Of a DNA stretch of 64,000 nt, positions 23,164-38,581 are shown piece after piece. The position numbers were made by a program, and so were the translations under genes. Under the pieces are notes generated by a model. That model had not been told where the DNA came from and ran no database searches. It saw nothing but the letters and a program-made list of their open reading frames with translations. Numbering within the stretch: the first letter of the stretch is position 1; the number at the start of each line of letters is the position of its first letter. Source of the DNA: Halomonas sp. 25-S5 (lineage in GTDB: Bacteria; Pseudomonadota; Gammaproteobacteria; Pseudomonadales; Halomonadaceae); NCBI RefSeq assembly GCF_029889845.1, contig NZ_JARANV010000004.1, positions 154,016-218,015 of the forward strand, written 5' to 3'.

Positions 23164-24033
23164 TCAGCTGCGCTTGGCCTGTTCCATCACTTCCTTGGCG
23201 AAGTCGACATCTTCCTTCTCGATGCCCTCGCCCACCTCGAAACGGGTGAAGCCGACCACCTCGCCGCCGGCCGCCTTGACGAACTCGGCCACGGACTGGT
23301 CCGGGTTCTTGACGAAGGGCTGCTCGGTCAGGCTGTTCTCGGCCAGGTACTTCTTCAGGCGGCCCTGGACCATCTTCTCGGCGATCTGCTCGGGCTTGCC
23401 GGCCATGTCGGGCTGGGCCAGGATAATCGCCTTCTCGGCGTCCAGCTGCTCCTGGGGCATGTCCTCGGGACGCGCCACGGCCGGGCTGATGGCGGCGACA
23501 TGCATGGCGACGTCCTTGGCTACCTCGGCGTTGCCGCCCTGGAGCACCGTCAGCACGCCGATGCGGCCGCCATGGACGTACTCGCCGACCAGCTTGCCGT
23601 CGCCGGCCTCGACGACGACGCAGCGACGCACGCCGATGTTCTCGCCGATCTTCTGCACCAGCTGCTCGCGGGCGGTCTCGAGCTCACCGGCCATGACGGC
23701 GGTCACGTCCTCGCTCTTGGCGGCGAAGAAGGTGTCGGCGATCTTCTCGGCGAAGGCCTTGAAGTTGTCGTCACGGGCGACGAAGTCGGTCTCGGAGTTG
23801 ATCTCGACCATCACGCCGTAGCTGCCGTCCTCGGCCACGCGGGTGACCACGACGCCCTCGGCGGCGGTGCGGCCGGCCTTCTTGGCGGCCTTGAGGCCGG
23901 AATTCTTGCGCAGGTTCTCGATGGCCTGCTCGATGTCACCATCGGTCTCGGTGAGGGCCTTCTTGCACTCCATCATGCCGAGCCCGGTACGCTCGCGCAG
24001 TGCCTTGACCTGGGAGGCGCTGATAGCTGCCAT
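23164..24033 (-). CDS. tsf: Elongation factor Ts
   Basis: Guanine nucleotide exchange factor for EF-Tu. The product has 289 residues from ATG 24033 (AGAGGT upstream), starting [20 protein letters not shown] with the UBA-like domain, then the TDFVARDD motif that contacts EF-Tu. The long upstream extension of the frame reads through the intergenic palindrome and is rejected. The gene follows rpsB by 162 bp. Confidence 0.98.
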   Translation of the reverse strand: MAAISASQVKALRERTGLGMMECKKALTETDGDIEQAIENLRKNSGLKAAKKAGRTAAEGVVVTRVAEDGSYGVMVEINSETDFVARDDNFKAFAEKIADTFFAAKSEDVTAVMAGELETAREQLVQKIGENIGVRRCVVVEAGDGKLVGEYVHGGRIGVLTVLQGGNAEVAKDVAMHVAAISPAVARPEDMPQEQLDAEKAIILAQPDMAGKPEQIAEKMVQGRLKKYLAENSLTEQPFVKNPDQSVAEFVKAAGGEVVGFTRFEVGEGIEKEDVDFAKEVMEQAKRS

Positions 24034-24106
24034 GGGTGTCACCTCTGAATATCTCGGGAAGTGGACCGGACCCTCGCAGCGGAGAATCCGGTGAATTCGT
24101 AGAAGA

Positions 24107-24126
24107 AAGGGGGCCGCGGCCCCCTT
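24107..24126 (-). terminator. Attenuator-like hairpin between rpsB and tsf
   Basis: A perfect 20-bp palindrome AAGGGGGCCGCGGCCCCCTT lies 70 nt after the rpsB stop. On the minus strand it is followed by TCTTCT, a weak T-rich tail. A partial terminator at this point is known in the E. coli rpsB-tsf operon, where it lowers tsf relative to read-through. Confidence 0.65.
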
Positions 24127-24195
24127 CTCGTCTAACCGGCATCGATGGCATCGGCATGACAGGCCGCCCACAGCCGCCGATCAGACGGGCCGCGA

Positions 24196-24945
24196 TCACT
24201 CGGCGGCGCTGTCGCTTTCCTGAGCGGCGGCCTCTTCGGTCACCTCGACGAACTCGTCGGGGCGACCTTCCTTGGCACGGGCGCAGGCGTCGGCGACGGC
24301 CTTGACGTAGATCTGGATGGCACGGATGGAGTCATCGTTGCCCGGGATCACGTAGTCGACGCCATCGGGATCGGAGTTGGTGTCCACCACGCCGATAACC
24401 GGGATGCCCAGCTTGTTCGCTTCGTTGATGGCGATGCGCTCATGGTCGACGTCGATCACGAAGAGGGCATCGGGCAGGCCGCCCATGTCCTTGATACCAC
24501 CCACGGACCGCTCGAGCTTGTCCTGCTCGCGGGTCGCCATCAGCACTTCCTTCTTGGTCAGCTTCTCGAAGGTGCCGTCCTCGTGCATGGCCTCGAGTTC
24601 GCGCAGGCGCTTGATGGAGACGCGGATGGTCTTGTAGTTGGTCAGCATGCCGCCGAGCCAGCGGTGGTTGACGAACGGCTGGCCGACGCGATTGGCGTCT
24701 GCCTTGATGATCTTGCTCGCGCTGCGCTTGGTGCCGACGAACAGGATCTTGTTGTTGGCCGCGGCCATCTTCTCGACCACATCGATGGCCTCGTTGAGGG
24801 CCGGCAGGGTGTGCTCGAGGTTGATGATGTGGATCTTGTTGCGAGCGCCGAAGATGAACTTGCTCATCTTCGGGTTCCAGTACTTGGTCTGGTGACCGAA
24901 GTGAGCACCTGCTTTGAGCAGGTCACGCATGTTGACGTGTGCCAT
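24196..24945 (-). CDS. rpsB: 30S ribosomal protein S2
   Basis: The 249-residue product starts at ATG 24945 (AGGAGT upstream) with [20 protein letters not shown], contains the conserved [19 protein letters not shown] and [17 protein letters not shown], and ends in an acidic tail. It is divergent from map; the 294-bp gap holds its promoter and leader. An in-frame upstream extension without S2 similarity is rejected. Confidence 0.98.
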   Translation of the reverse strand: MAHVNMRDLLKAGAHFGHQTKYWNPKMSKFIFGARNKIHIINLEHTLPALNEAIDVVEKMAAANNKILFVGTKRSASKIIKADANRVGQPFVNHRWLGGMLTNYKTIRVSIKRLRELEAMHEDGTFEKLTKKEVLMATREQDKLERSVGGIKDMGGLPDALFVIDVDHERIAINEANKLGIPVIGVVDTNSDPDGVDYVIPGNDDSIRAIQIYVKAVADACARAKEGRPDEFVEVTEEAAAQESDSAAE

Positions 24946-25090
24946 GGATGACTCCTGAAAAATCGGGTTAGGCCTCCACGCACCCCATGGATCCGACCGC
25001 CGCGTCATCGTGAGATGACCACGACAGCACCCGGGACCATGTGACGGTGCATGTGTGATTTCAAGGCATTGCATTGATTAAGCGCACTTC

Positions 25091-25119
25091 CCGACCTCGC
25101 CGAGGCGCCGAGGGGTCGG
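25091..25119 (-). promoter_or_regulatory. Hairpin in the rpsB leader
   Basis: An inverted repeat CCGACC(TC).../...GAGGGGTCGG lies about 145 nt upstream of the rpsB ATG and downstream of its probable promoter. S2 autoregulates through the rpsB leader in E. coli; whether this hairpin is the target is not known. Confidence 0.3.
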
Positions 25120-25151
25120 CAGGGCTCCGCGATTGCAGGAAAGCGCGCAGA

Positions 25152-25180
25152 TTTATACCATGGATGACCTCTGAGATGAA
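25152..25180 (-). promoter_or_regulatory. Probable promoter of rpsB
   Basis: Minus strand: -10 TATAAA (25157-25152), 17-nt spacer, -35 TTCATC (25180-25175), a weak -35. The leader would be about 200 nt. The divergent map gene starts 60 bp beyond the -35. Confidence 0.45.
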
Positions 25181-25239
25181 GTCGTCCGATGTTCGAGCCC
25201 GCCGTTGTCCGGGCGACACCACCCCCGATTCGAGATTCC

Positions 25240-26031
25240 ATGAACGTACCCATCAAGACGCCCGACGAGATCGAGAAGATGCGCGAGGCGGGCCGCCAGG
25301 CCGCCAGCGTGTTCGAGATGATCCTCCCCCACGTGACGGCCGGCGTGAGCACCGGCAAGCTGGACCGGCTGTGCCACGACTACATCGTCGACGAGCTGGG
25401 TTCCACCCCGGCGCCGCTCGACTATCACGGCTTCCCCAAGTCGATCTGCACCTCGATCAACCACGTGGTCTGCCACGGCATCCCGGATGACGCCAAGAAG
25501 CTCAAGAAGGGCGACATCATGAACATCGACATCACCGTGAAGACCGCCGACGGCTATCACGGCGACTCCAGCATGATGTTCATCATCGGCGAAACCATCC
25601 AGGGCGAGCGCCTGTGCCGAGTCACCCAGGAGTGTCTGTACCGCAGCATCGCCCTAGTGCGCCCGGGCGTGCATCTCTCCGAACTGGCCCGCGCCATCCA
25701 GTCCCACGCCGAGGCCAACGGCTATTCGGTGGTGCGCGACTTCTGCGGGCACGGCATCGGCGCCGGCTTCCACGAGGATCCGCAGGTCCTGCACTACGAC
25801 GGCTACGCCCCCGAGGCCGACATCGCCCTCGAGGAGGGCATGTGCTTCACCATCGAGCCGATGATCAACGTTGGCGACCATCGCACCAAGGTGCTGCGCG
25901 ACGGCTGGACCGCCGTGACCAAGGACAGGAGCCTGACCGCCCAGTGGGAGCACACCCTGCTGGTCACCGCGACGGGCGTGGAGGTGCTCACCGCCCGTGG
26001 CGACGAAGACCTCTCCTTCCTCGACCGCTGA
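25240..26031 (+). CDS. map: Methionine aminopeptidase, type I
   Basis: Removes N-terminal Met from nascent proteins. The product has 263 residues (264 in E. coli). Metal ligands are visible: NIDITVKTADGYHGDSSMMF (two Asp), CGHGIGAGFHEDPQVLHYDG (His), CFTIEPMIN (Glu) and QWEHTLLV (Glu). Start at ATG 25240 (MNVPIKTPDEIEKMREAGRQ) matches the family; an upstream ATG would add 17 unconserved residues. It is divergent from rpsB, as in many gammaproteobacteria, and 10 nt upstream of glnD. Confidence 0.97.
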   Translation: MNVPIKTPDEIEKMREAGRQAASVFEMILPHVTAGVSTGKLDRLCHDYIVDELGSTPAPLDYHGFPKSICTSINHVVCHGIPDDAKKLKKGDIMNIDITVKTADGYHGDSSMMFIIGETIQGERLCRVTQECLYRSIALVRPGVHLSELARAIQSHAEANGYSVVRDFCGHGIGAGFHEDPQVLHYDGYAPEADIALEEGMCFTIEPMINVGDHRTKVLRDGWTAVTKDRSLTAQWEHTLLVTATGVEVLTARGDEDLSFLDR

Positions 26032-26041
26032 GTCGACCGCC

Positions 26042-28723
26042 ATGCTCCTGCACCACTACCGCTTCGTCCCCGACGGCAGCCTCTTCGACGTCGAGGCCTT
26101 CCGCGCCGAGCTCGCCGGCGAGCGCTCGCCGATCACCCCCTTCAAGGCCGCGCTGCGCGGCCTCCAGGCCCGCCTCGACGAGCGTTTCCGCGCCGGCGCC
26201 GACATCCGCGACCTGGTGCACGGCCGGGCCTGGTGCCTGGATCGCCTGCTGGCCATCGCCTGGGAGCAACACACCTGGCCCGATGACGGGGTAACCCTGC
26301 TCGCCGTGGGCGGCTACGGCCGCGGCGAGCTGCACCCCCACTCCGACATCGACCTGCTGCTGCTGCTCGAAGAAGACGACGACACGCCGTATCGCGAGCC
26401 GCTGACGGCCTTCATCACCTTCCTGTGGGACATCGGCCTGGAGATCGGCCACAGCGTGCGCTCGCTCGCCGACTGCGAGCGCGAGGCCGAGGCCGACGTG
26501 ACGGTGATCACCAACCTGCTCGAGACCCGTACCCTGGCCGGGCCCGACGGCCTGCGCGAGGCGATGCAGGCGCGCCTTTCCACCGACCGGCTATGGCCGG
26601 CGGACCGCTTCTTCGAGGCCAAGTGGCAGGAGCAGATCAGCCGTCACTACCGCTACAACAACTCCGAGTACCACCTCGAGCCCAACATCAAGAGCTCGCC
26701 CGGCGGGCTGCGCGACATCCAGATGATCGGCTGGGTGGCCAAGCGCCACTTCGGCACCCAGCGCTACGAGGACCTGGTCGCCGGCGGCTTCATGAACGAC
26801 CCGGAGCTGCGCATCCTCAGCCAGGGCCAGGCCTTCCTGTGGCAGGTGCGCTACGCCCTGCACATGCTCACCGACCGCGCCGAGGACCGCCTGCTGTTCG
26901 ACCACCAGCGCACCATCGCCGAACTGTTCGGCTACCGCGACACCCCGGAACGCCTGGCCGTGGAGCAGTTCATGAAGCGCTACTACCGCCATGTCACGGC
27001 GCTGGCCGGGCTCAACGACATGCTGCTGCAGCACTTCGACGAGGGGATCCTGCACGCCGGCGAGGCGCTCACCACCCTCCCCCTCAACGAGCGCTTCGAG
27101 ATCAAGGGAGGCTATATCCAGGCGCGCTCGCGCCATGTCTTCCGCAAGCGTCCCTCGGCGCTGCTCGAGCTCTTCCTGCTGATGGCCGAGCACCCGGAGA
27201 TCGAGGGGGTACGCGCCGACACCATCCGCCTGATCCGCGACCACCGCCACCAGATCGACGATCTCTATCGCGACGACCTGCGTCACCAGAGCCTGTTCAT
27301 GGCCCTGCTGCGCTCCGGCGGCAACGTGGCCCGCCAGCTGCGGCGCATGAACCGCTACGGCGTGCTCGGCAAGTACCTGCCCGAGTTCGGCCAGGCGGTG
27401 GGGCTGATGCAGCACGACCTCTTCCACATCTACACGGTGGACGCCCATACGCTGCGCCTGCTCAAGTGCATCCACGGCTTCCGCAAGCCCGAGGCCAAGG
27501 AGGAGTTCCCGGTCGCCGCCAACCTGATCCACCAGCTGCCCAAGCTGGAGCTGTTGTGGATCGCCGGGCTCTACCACGACATCGGCAAGGGACGCGGCGG
27601 CGACCACTCCACCCTCGGCGCCCGGGATGCCGAGGCCTTCTGCGAGCGCCACGGGCTCTCCAGCCGCGACACGCGCCTGGTCAGCTGGCTGGTGGAGCAC
27701 CACCTGATGATGTCCATGGTCGCCCAGAAGCGCGACATCACCGACCCCGACGTGATCGCCGACTTCGCGCGCCTGGTCGGCGACGAGACCCGGCTCGACT
27801 ACCTCTACGTGCTGACGGTGGCCGACATCAACGCCACCAACCCGACCCTGTGGAACGGCTGGCGGGCCTCGCTGCTGCGCCAGCTGCACAGCGAGACCAA
27901 GCGCGCCCTGCGCCGCGGCCTCGAGAACCCCCTGGAACGCGACGACTGGGTGCGGGAGACGCGCAGTGAGGCCCACTCGCTGCTCGCCTCGGTGGGCGCC
28001 GACATGGCCCGGGTCGACCGGCTCTGGGAGTCGCTGGGCGAGGACTACTTCCTCCAGTACGCGCCCAGCGAGATCGTCTGGCAGACCCAGGGCATCCTCG
28101 GCCATGGCGACAGCCAGCTGCCGCTGATCCTGATCAACGCCCCCATCGACGACATGGCCGAGGGCGGCACCAAGGTCTTCATCCACACCCGCTCGGTGGA
28201 CGACCTCTTCGCCGCCACCGCCGCCGCCATGGACCAGCTGGGGCTATCGATCCATGACGCCCGCATCGCCACCTCCAGCAACGACTGGACGCTGAACACC
28301 TTCATCGTGCTGGACGACCACGGCCAGGCGATCCGTGACCGCGAGCGCATCGAAGAAATCCGCCGCCACCTCGTGGAGGAGCTCGACGACCCGGACGACT
28401 ACCCGCAGATCGTCACCCGGCACACCCCGCGCCAGCTCAAGCACTTCCGCGTGCCCACCGAGGTCAGCATCGAGCAGGACCCGGCCAACGAGCGCACCCT
28501 GCTCGAGCTGGTCGCGCCCGACCGCCCCGGCCTGCTGGCCCGGGTGGGACGCATCTTCATGGAACAGGACATCGCGCTGTCGGCGGCCAAGATCGCCACC
28601 CTGGGCGAGCGGGTCGAGGACGTCTTCTTCATCACCGACAAGGCCGGTGCGCCGCTCACCGACCCGGGACGCCAGCAGCGCCTGCGCGAGCGCCTCATCG
28701 AGGTCCTGGCCATCCCCGGCTGA
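26042..28723 (+). CDS. glnD: [Protein-PII] uridylyltransferase / uridylyl-removing enzyme
   Basis: Bifunctional nitrogen sensor that uridylylates PII when glutamine is low and removes UMP when it is high. The product has 893 residues (890 in E. coli). Domains in order: nucleotidyltransferase with GGYGRGELHPHSDIDLLLLL (about 86-105), central PII-contact region, HD hydrolase with LYHDIGKGRGGDHSTLGARD (about 510-530), and two C-terminal ACT domains (PIDDMAEGGTKVFIHTRSVD and LLELVAPDRPGLLARVGRIF) that bind glutamine. Start at 26042 is 10 nt after map; an upstream ATG inside map is possible but adds no homology. Confidence 0.97.
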   Translation: MLLHHYRFVPDGSLFDVEAFRAELAGERSPITPFKAALRGLQARLDERFRAGADIRDLVHGRAWCLDRLLAIAWEQHTWPDDGVTLLAVGGYGRGELHPHSDIDLLLLLEEDDDTPYREPLTAFITFLWDIGLEIGHSVRSLADCEREAEADVTVITNLLETRTLAGPDGLREAMQARLSTDRLWPADRFFEAKWQEQISRHYRYNNSEYHLEPNIKSSPGGLRDIQMIGWVAKRHFGTQRYEDLVAGGFMNDPELRILSQGQAFLWQVRYALHMLTDRAEDRLLFDHQRTIAELFGYRDTPERLAVEQFMKRYYRHVTALAGLNDMLLQHFDEGILHAGEALTTLPLNERFEIKGGYIQARSRHVFRKRPSALLELFLLMAEHPEIEGVRADTIRLIRDHRHQIDDLYRDDLRHQSLFMALLRSGGNVARQLRRMNRYGVLGKYLPEFGQAVGLMQHDLFHIYTVDAHTLRLLKCIHGFRKPEAKEEFPVAANLIHQLPKLELLWIAGLYHDIGKGRGGDHSTLGARDAEAFCERHGLSSRDTRLVSWLVEHHLMMSMVAQKRDITDPDVIADFARLVGDETRLDYLYVLTVADINATNPTLWNGWRASLLRQLHSETKRALRRGLENPLERDDWVRETRSEAHSLLASVGADMARVDRLWESLGEDYFLQYAPSEIVWQTQGILGHGDSQLPLILINAPIDDMAEGGTKVFIHTRSVDDLFAATAAAMDQLGLSIHDARIATSSNDWTLNTFIVLDDHGQAIRDRERIEEIRRHLVEELDDPDDYPQIVTRHTPRQLKHFRVPTEVSIEQDPANERTLLELVAPDRPGLLARVGRIFMEQDIALSAAKIATLGERVEDVFFITDKAGAPLTDPGRQQRLRERLIEVLAIPG

Positions 28724-28756
28724 CGCCGCCCGACGGACGCGCGGGCGGGCCAGCGT

Positions 28757-28785
28757 TTGAGGCCGCCCCGGGGCTTCCCTATAAT
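28757..28785 (+). promoter_or_regulatory. Sigma70 promoter of the dap operon
   Basis: -35 TTGAGG (28757-28762), 17-nt spacer, -10 TATAAT (28780-28785), a near-consensus promoter in the glnD/dapC gap. It would start transcription near 28792 and serve dapC-yffB-dapD-dapE. Confidence 0.75.
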
Positions 28786-28879
28786 CGACGCCCTGCCCGC
28801 CCGCGCGCCGCCGGCATGCGGGCCATTACCGACAACCACGCCGGACGCTGGCTTCTGTCCCAGGCGCATCTGGACACCC

Positions 28880-30085
28880 ATGAACCCCGACCTCGACGCC
28901 CTCAAGTCCTACCCCTTCGAGAAGCTCGCCGCCCTCAAGGCCGGCGTGACGCCGCCCGCGGGGCTCTCGCACATCCCGCTGACCATCGGCGAGCCGCAGC
29001 ATGCGCCCTTCGCGGCGGCCCTCGAGGCGCTCACGGCTCACCGCCAGGGCTTCGCCCGCTACCCGGCCACCGCCGGGACGGCCGAACTGCGCGCGGCGAT
29101 CGCCGGCTGGGCGATACAACGCTTCGGGCTGGCGGGGCTCGACGCCGACGACCAGGTGCTGCCGGTGAACGGCACCCGGGAGGCAATCTTCGCCTTCGTC
29201 CAGGCCGCGCTGGATCGCACTCGCCCGGCGAAGGTGGCGATCCCCAACCCCTTCTATCAGATCTACGAGGGTGCCACCCTGCTCGCCGGCGGCAAGCCGC
29301 TCTATCTGGACGCCACGGCCGAGAACGGCTTCCGGCCGGACCTGGACAGCGTGCCCGCCGAGACCTGGCGCGACGTCCAGCTGGTGTTCCTCTGCTCGCC
29401 GGCCAACCCCAACGGGGCGGTGACGCCGTTGGCCGAATTCGAGAAGCTTATCGCCCTCGCAGATGAGCACGATTTCCTGATCGCCTCGGACGAGTGCTAC
29501 TCGGAGCTCTACCTGGACGAGGCCGCCCCGCCGCCGGGGCTGCTCGAGGCCTGTGCGCGCCTCGGCCGCCACAGCTACCGGCGCTGCCTGGTGTTCCACT
29601 CCCTCTCCAAGCGCTCCAACCTGCCGGGGCTGCGTTCCGGGTTCGTCGCCGGCGATGCCGCGCTGATCGCCCCCTTCAAGCGCTACCGCACCTACCACGG
29701 CTGCGCCATGTCGCTGCCCGTCCAGCAGGCCTCGATCACCGCCTGGCACGACGAGGCGCACGTGCGCGCCAACCGCGACGCCTACCGCGAGACGTTCGCC
29801 GCGGTCACCGAGGTCCTCGCCCCGGTGATGGACTTTCCCACCCCCCGGGCCGGCTTCTACCTGTGGCCGGCGGTGCCCGGCGGGGACGACGCGGCCTTCA
29901 CCCGCGCGCTCTACGCCGAGACCAACGTCAGCGTGCTGCCCGGCCGCTACATGGGCCGGGTCGGCAGCAGCGGCACAAACCCCGGCAGCGGCCGGCTGCG
30001 CCTGGCGCTGGTCGCCGAGGTCGAGGCCACGGTGGAGGCCGCCTGGCGCATCCGCCGCTTCATCGAGAGGAGTCCCCGATGCTGA
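28880..30085 (+). CDS. dapC: Succinyldiaminopimelate transaminase
   Basis: PLP-dependent class I/II aminotransferase making N-succinyl-LL-2,6-diaminopimelate in the lysine/peptidoglycan pathway. The product has 401 residues from ATG 28880 (NPDLDALKSYPFEKLAALKA). PLP features: VNGTREAIFAFVQA, SPANPNGAVTPLAEFEKLI, ASDECYSELYLDE and the Schiff-base Lys in VFHSLSKRSNLPGLRSGFVA. The context with dapD and dapE supports the succinyl-branch assignment. The 3' end overlaps the next gene by 7 nt. Confidence 0.94.
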   Translation: MNPDLDALKSYPFEKLAALKAGVTPPAGLSHIPLTIGEPQHAPFAAALEALTAHRQGFARYPATAGTAELRAAIAGWAIQRFGLAGLDADDQVLPVNGTREAIFAFVQAALDRTRPAKVAIPNPFYQIYEGATLLAGGKPLYLDATAENGFRPDLDSVPAETWRDVQLVFLCSPANPNGAVTPLAEFEKLIALADEHDFLIASDECYSELYLDEAAPPPGLLEACARLGRHSYRRCLVFHSLSKRSNLPGLRSGFVAGDAALIAPFKRYRTYHGCAMSLPVQQASITAWHDEAHVRANRDAYRETFAAVTEVLAPVMDFPTPRAGFYLWPAVPGGDDAAFTRALYAETNVSVLPGRYMGRVGSSGTNPGSGRLRLALVAEVEATVEAAWRIRRFIERSPRC

Positions 30086-30417
30086 CGCTCTACGTGATCA
30101 AGAACTGCGACACCTGTCGCCGCGCCCGCAAGGCGCTGGACGGCAAGGGCATTCCCTACCAGGTCCATGACTTGCGCGAGGACGGGCTTTCCGAAATGCT
30201 GCTGGAGCACATCCTGCACCGCGTGCCGGTCATGGAGGTGCTCAACAAGCGCAGCACCACCTGGCGTCAGCTCGATGACGAGGAGAAGGCCGACATCGAC
30301 GCCAACACGGCGCGCGAGCTGATGCTGGCCCACCCCACCCTGCTCAGGCGCCCGCTGCTCGATACCGGCGACGAGATCCTCGTCGGTTACCGCGACGGCG
30401 ACTACGACTCACGCTAG
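30079..30417 (+). CDS. ArsC/Spx-family reductase-like protein (YffB type)
   Basis: A 112-residue thioredoxin-fold protein of the ArsC family with TLYVIKNCDTCRRARKALDG at the N-terminus (a Cys-x-x-Cys pair, only the first being the usual ArsC cysteine) and the C-terminal cis-Pro region LLRRPLLDTGDEILVGY. It aligns by eye with E. coli YffB, which also lies upstream of dapE. True arsenate reductases keep a set of Arg residues after the Cys that is not clear here, so arsenate reduction is not assumed. AGAGGAG precedes the ATG; translational coupling to dapC is likely. The function is unknown. Confidence 0.9.
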   Translation: MLTLYVIKNCDTCRRARKALDGKGIPYQVHDLREDGLSEMLLEHILHRVPVMEVLNKRSTTWRQLDDEEKADIDANTARELMLAHPTLLRRPLLDTGDEILVGYRDGDYDSR

Positions 30418-30459
30418 GGCCTGCCAAGCCCTCCCCACGCTTCCAGAGGACACCTTCCC

Positions 30460-32644
<2,185 letters not shown>

Positions 32645-32651
32645 GGCGCCC

Positions 32652-33038
32652 ATGCAAACCTATCCCGATATCGAGATCTACCTGGCACACTGCGACATCG
32701 CGCGTCTGGATGCCTGGCTCCGGCAGGCCATCGGCGCCGAGCCGCTGTCGCCCGCGGGCAAGCGCCAGTGGCGCACCCTCGGCCACGCCGCTGCCGGTGA
32801 GGTGCCAATACTGGTGGTGGAGAAGGCCGCCGACGGCTTCGCGAGCCTGTGGCTCGACAGCCCGGAGACGCCCTGGGAGACCGACGCGGCCTGTGCCCGG
32901 GAGGCCGCCCGGCGGCTCGAGTGCGAGGTGCGCTGCTCGCTGGGCGGCTGGCAGCCCGGCGACGACCCGGACCGCTTCCTGCAGGTGCTGCCCGACGGCA
33001 CCGAGCAGGCGATCGACTGGCCCGACTCCGGCCAGTGA
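32652..33038 (+). CDS. Conserved hypothetical protein
   Basis: A 128-residue soluble protein of unknown function, starting 7 nt after dapE and probably the last gene of the dap operon. It begins MQTYPDIEIYLAHCDIARLD and has an acidic, Trp-containing C-terminal half (SLGGWQPGDDPDRFLQVLPD). I see no signal peptide, membrane helix or catalytic motif. The in-frame ATG 27 nt upstream overlaps dapE and is less likely. It is followed by a strong hairpin. Confidence 0.8.
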   Translation: MQTYPDIEIYLAHCDIARLDAWLRQAIGAEPLSPAGKRQWRTLGHAAAGEVPILVVEKAADGFASLWLDSPETPWETDAACAREAARRLECEVRCSLGGWQPGDDPDRFLQVLPDGTEQAIDWPDSGQ

Positions 33039-33044
33039 CCCCGA

Positions 33045-33080
33045 AACGACATCGCCCCGCAGGTGCGGGGCGATGTCGTT
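33045..33080. terminator. Strong bidirectional terminator hairpin
   Basis: Perfect 16-bp stem (AACGACATCGCCCCGC and its complement) with a 4-nt loop AGGT, between the dap operon and the convergent cold-shock-domain gene. There is no long T tract on either side. Confidence 0.75.
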
Positions 33081-33117
33081 GGCAGTGAGATAACGCGCCG
33101 AGCGCAGGCGCTTCGAT

Positions 33118-33582
33118 TCAAGTAATCACGGTGACGTCGTCGGCCTGCAGCCCCCGCTCGTTCTGGATGACGTGGTAGCGCACCTTCTGGCCCTCGGCCA
33201 GGGTGCGATGCCCCCGCCCACGGATGGCCCGGAAGTGCACGAAGACATCCTCGCCATCGTCACGGGTGATGAAGCCGTAGCCCTTGTTGACGTTGAACCA
33301 CTTGACCTCGCCGATCTCGCGATCGTCGTCCTCGACCTCGGCCAGGTTGACCAGCTGGGGCGTCAGGGCGTTGACCGCCAGGGTGGCGACCAGCAGTACC
33401 AGGAAGACCGCGGCGGCGGCGGCGAAATAGACCACGGCCACGCCGCCGACCTGGAGGCTTTCAAACAGCTCACGGGACAGCACGCCGCCGGTGAGATGGA
33501 CGAACAGGGCAATCAGCAGCGGGGCCGGCGCGGCCAGCAGCAGGCTGATGAGACTGCAACGAAACACGACCTTTCGATTCAT
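33118..33582 (-). CDS. Membrane-anchored cold-shock-domain protein
   Basis: A 154-residue protein with two predicted transmembrane helices (about residues 9-30, [20 protein letters not shown], and 44-70, [20 protein letters not shown]) followed by a complete cold-shock domain (about 87-154). The domain has both RNA-binding motifs, KGYGFI (RNP1) in [20 protein letters not shown] and VFVHF (RNP2). Ordinary Csp proteins are about 70 residues and cytosolic, so this one would place a nucleic-acid-binding domain at the inner membrane. ATG at 33582 begins MNRKVVFRC; the upstream extension is not supported. Confidence 0.9.
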   Translation of the reverse strand: MNRKVVFRCSLISLLLAAPAPLLIALFVHLTGGVLSRELFESLQVGGVAVVYFAAAAAVFLVLLVATLAVNALTPQLVNLAEVEDDDREIGEVKWFNVNKGYGFITRDDGEDVFVHFRAIRGRGHRTLAEGQKVRYHVIQNERGLQADDVTVIT

Positions 33583-33684
33583 GGACCTGTAAGACTCTCT
33601 TGTCGGGGGTGAAAGGAAGGAAGAAACCATCATGATCATGAAGGCGCCACGATGAACAGCGACACCCAGCGCGAGGATTCTACC

Positions 33685-33930
33685 ATGAGCACCGATACGA
33701 CGCCTGCCGAGCTGGCACGGCGCTTCGAGGCCCTGGAGAGCCGTATCGCCTACCAGGAGCACTGGCTCGACACCCTGGACGCGGCCGTGGCCGGCCAGGA
33801 GCAGCGGCTGTCACGACTCGAACGCCTCAATTCGCTGATGCAGGAACGACTGCGCGACCAGCAGCGGGCGCTGCACGACAACGACACGACGACGCCTGGT
33901 CCCGAGGACGAGGTGCCGCCGCATTACTAG
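33685..33930 (+). CDS. slyX: SlyX family protein
   Basis: A short coiled-coil protein of unknown function. From ATG 33685 (GAGGA 7 nt upstream) it has 81 residues: heptad-patterned [20 protein letters not shown] and ending in the family-typical PPHY. An ATG 33 nt earlier also has an AAGG site, so the true start is uncertain. It is divergent from the cold-shock-domain gene and followed by a 7-bp tandem repeat and terminator. Confidence 0.88.
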   Translation: MSTDTTPAELARRFEALESRIAYQEHWLDTLDAAVAGQEQRLSRLERLNSLMQERLRDQQRALHDNDTTTPGPEDEVPPHY

Positions 33931-33955
33931 CCGCTTCGCGGCAGCTGGAAGCTGG

Positions 33956-34085
<130 letters not shown>

Positions 34086-34115
34086 CTTACAGCTTAAAGC
34101 TTATAGCTTACAGCT

Positions 34116-34130
34116 CCCGGCGAAGCCGGG
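34116..34130 (-). terminator. Hairpin directly after trxB
   Basis: CCCGGC-TTC-GCCGGG on the minus strand begins next to the trxB stop. It is followed by AGCTGTAAGC-type repeats and then an A-rich stretch, not by T residues, so it is a weak terminator call. Confidence 0.4.
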
Positions 34131-35437
<1,307 letters not shown>

Positions 35438-35622
35438 CCAGACCTCCCGTGACCATAATGCCGTATTGCAGCAATATGAGGGGGCGGGGGCGGCATTTCA
35501 AGGGCATCGACCGTCACGCTCCCCGGGCGGCGCTTGAAAAGGCCAACTATCATGACCATGTCATCAGCAAGGTACCAGGATGGTGCCCTCACTCCCCGCG
35601 ATGCGAAAGGAGGACAGACAGC

Positions 35623-38367
<2,745 letters not shown>

Positions 38368-38420
38368 CAGGACGGCCTGACCAGAGCACGCAAGAGTGCT
38401 TTGAAATGTTTCTACCGTAG

Positions 38421-38446
38421 GCCCGGTAAGCGCCAGCGCACCGGGC
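38421..38446. repeat. REP-like palindrome downstream of acnA
   Basis: GCCCGGT and ACCGGGC flank a 12-nt loop (AAGCGCCAGCGC), followed by GGAGCGCCTCC. The pattern resembles enterobacterial REP units (TAGGCCCGG...). It is seen once here, between convergent acnA and maeA. Confidence 0.45.
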
Positions 38447-38503
38447 GGAGCGCCTCCGGCTTATCTGGCTTACCTGAAGAAGCTTTGTAGAGGCTCTCCC
38501 AAC

Positions 38504-38539
38504 GAAGCCCCCGCTGGTTACCCAGCAGGGGCTTCTTTA
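38504..38539 (+). terminator. Rho-independent terminator of acnA
   Basis: GAAGCCCCCGCTGG pairs with CCAGCAGGGGCTTC around a TTAC loop (one C/A mismatch) and is followed by TTTAT. It lies 137 nt after the acnA stop. Confidence 0.8.
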
Positions 38540-38581
38540 TGAGTTTCGTGCCGCCATATCGCGCGGCTCACAGCTCGTGAC

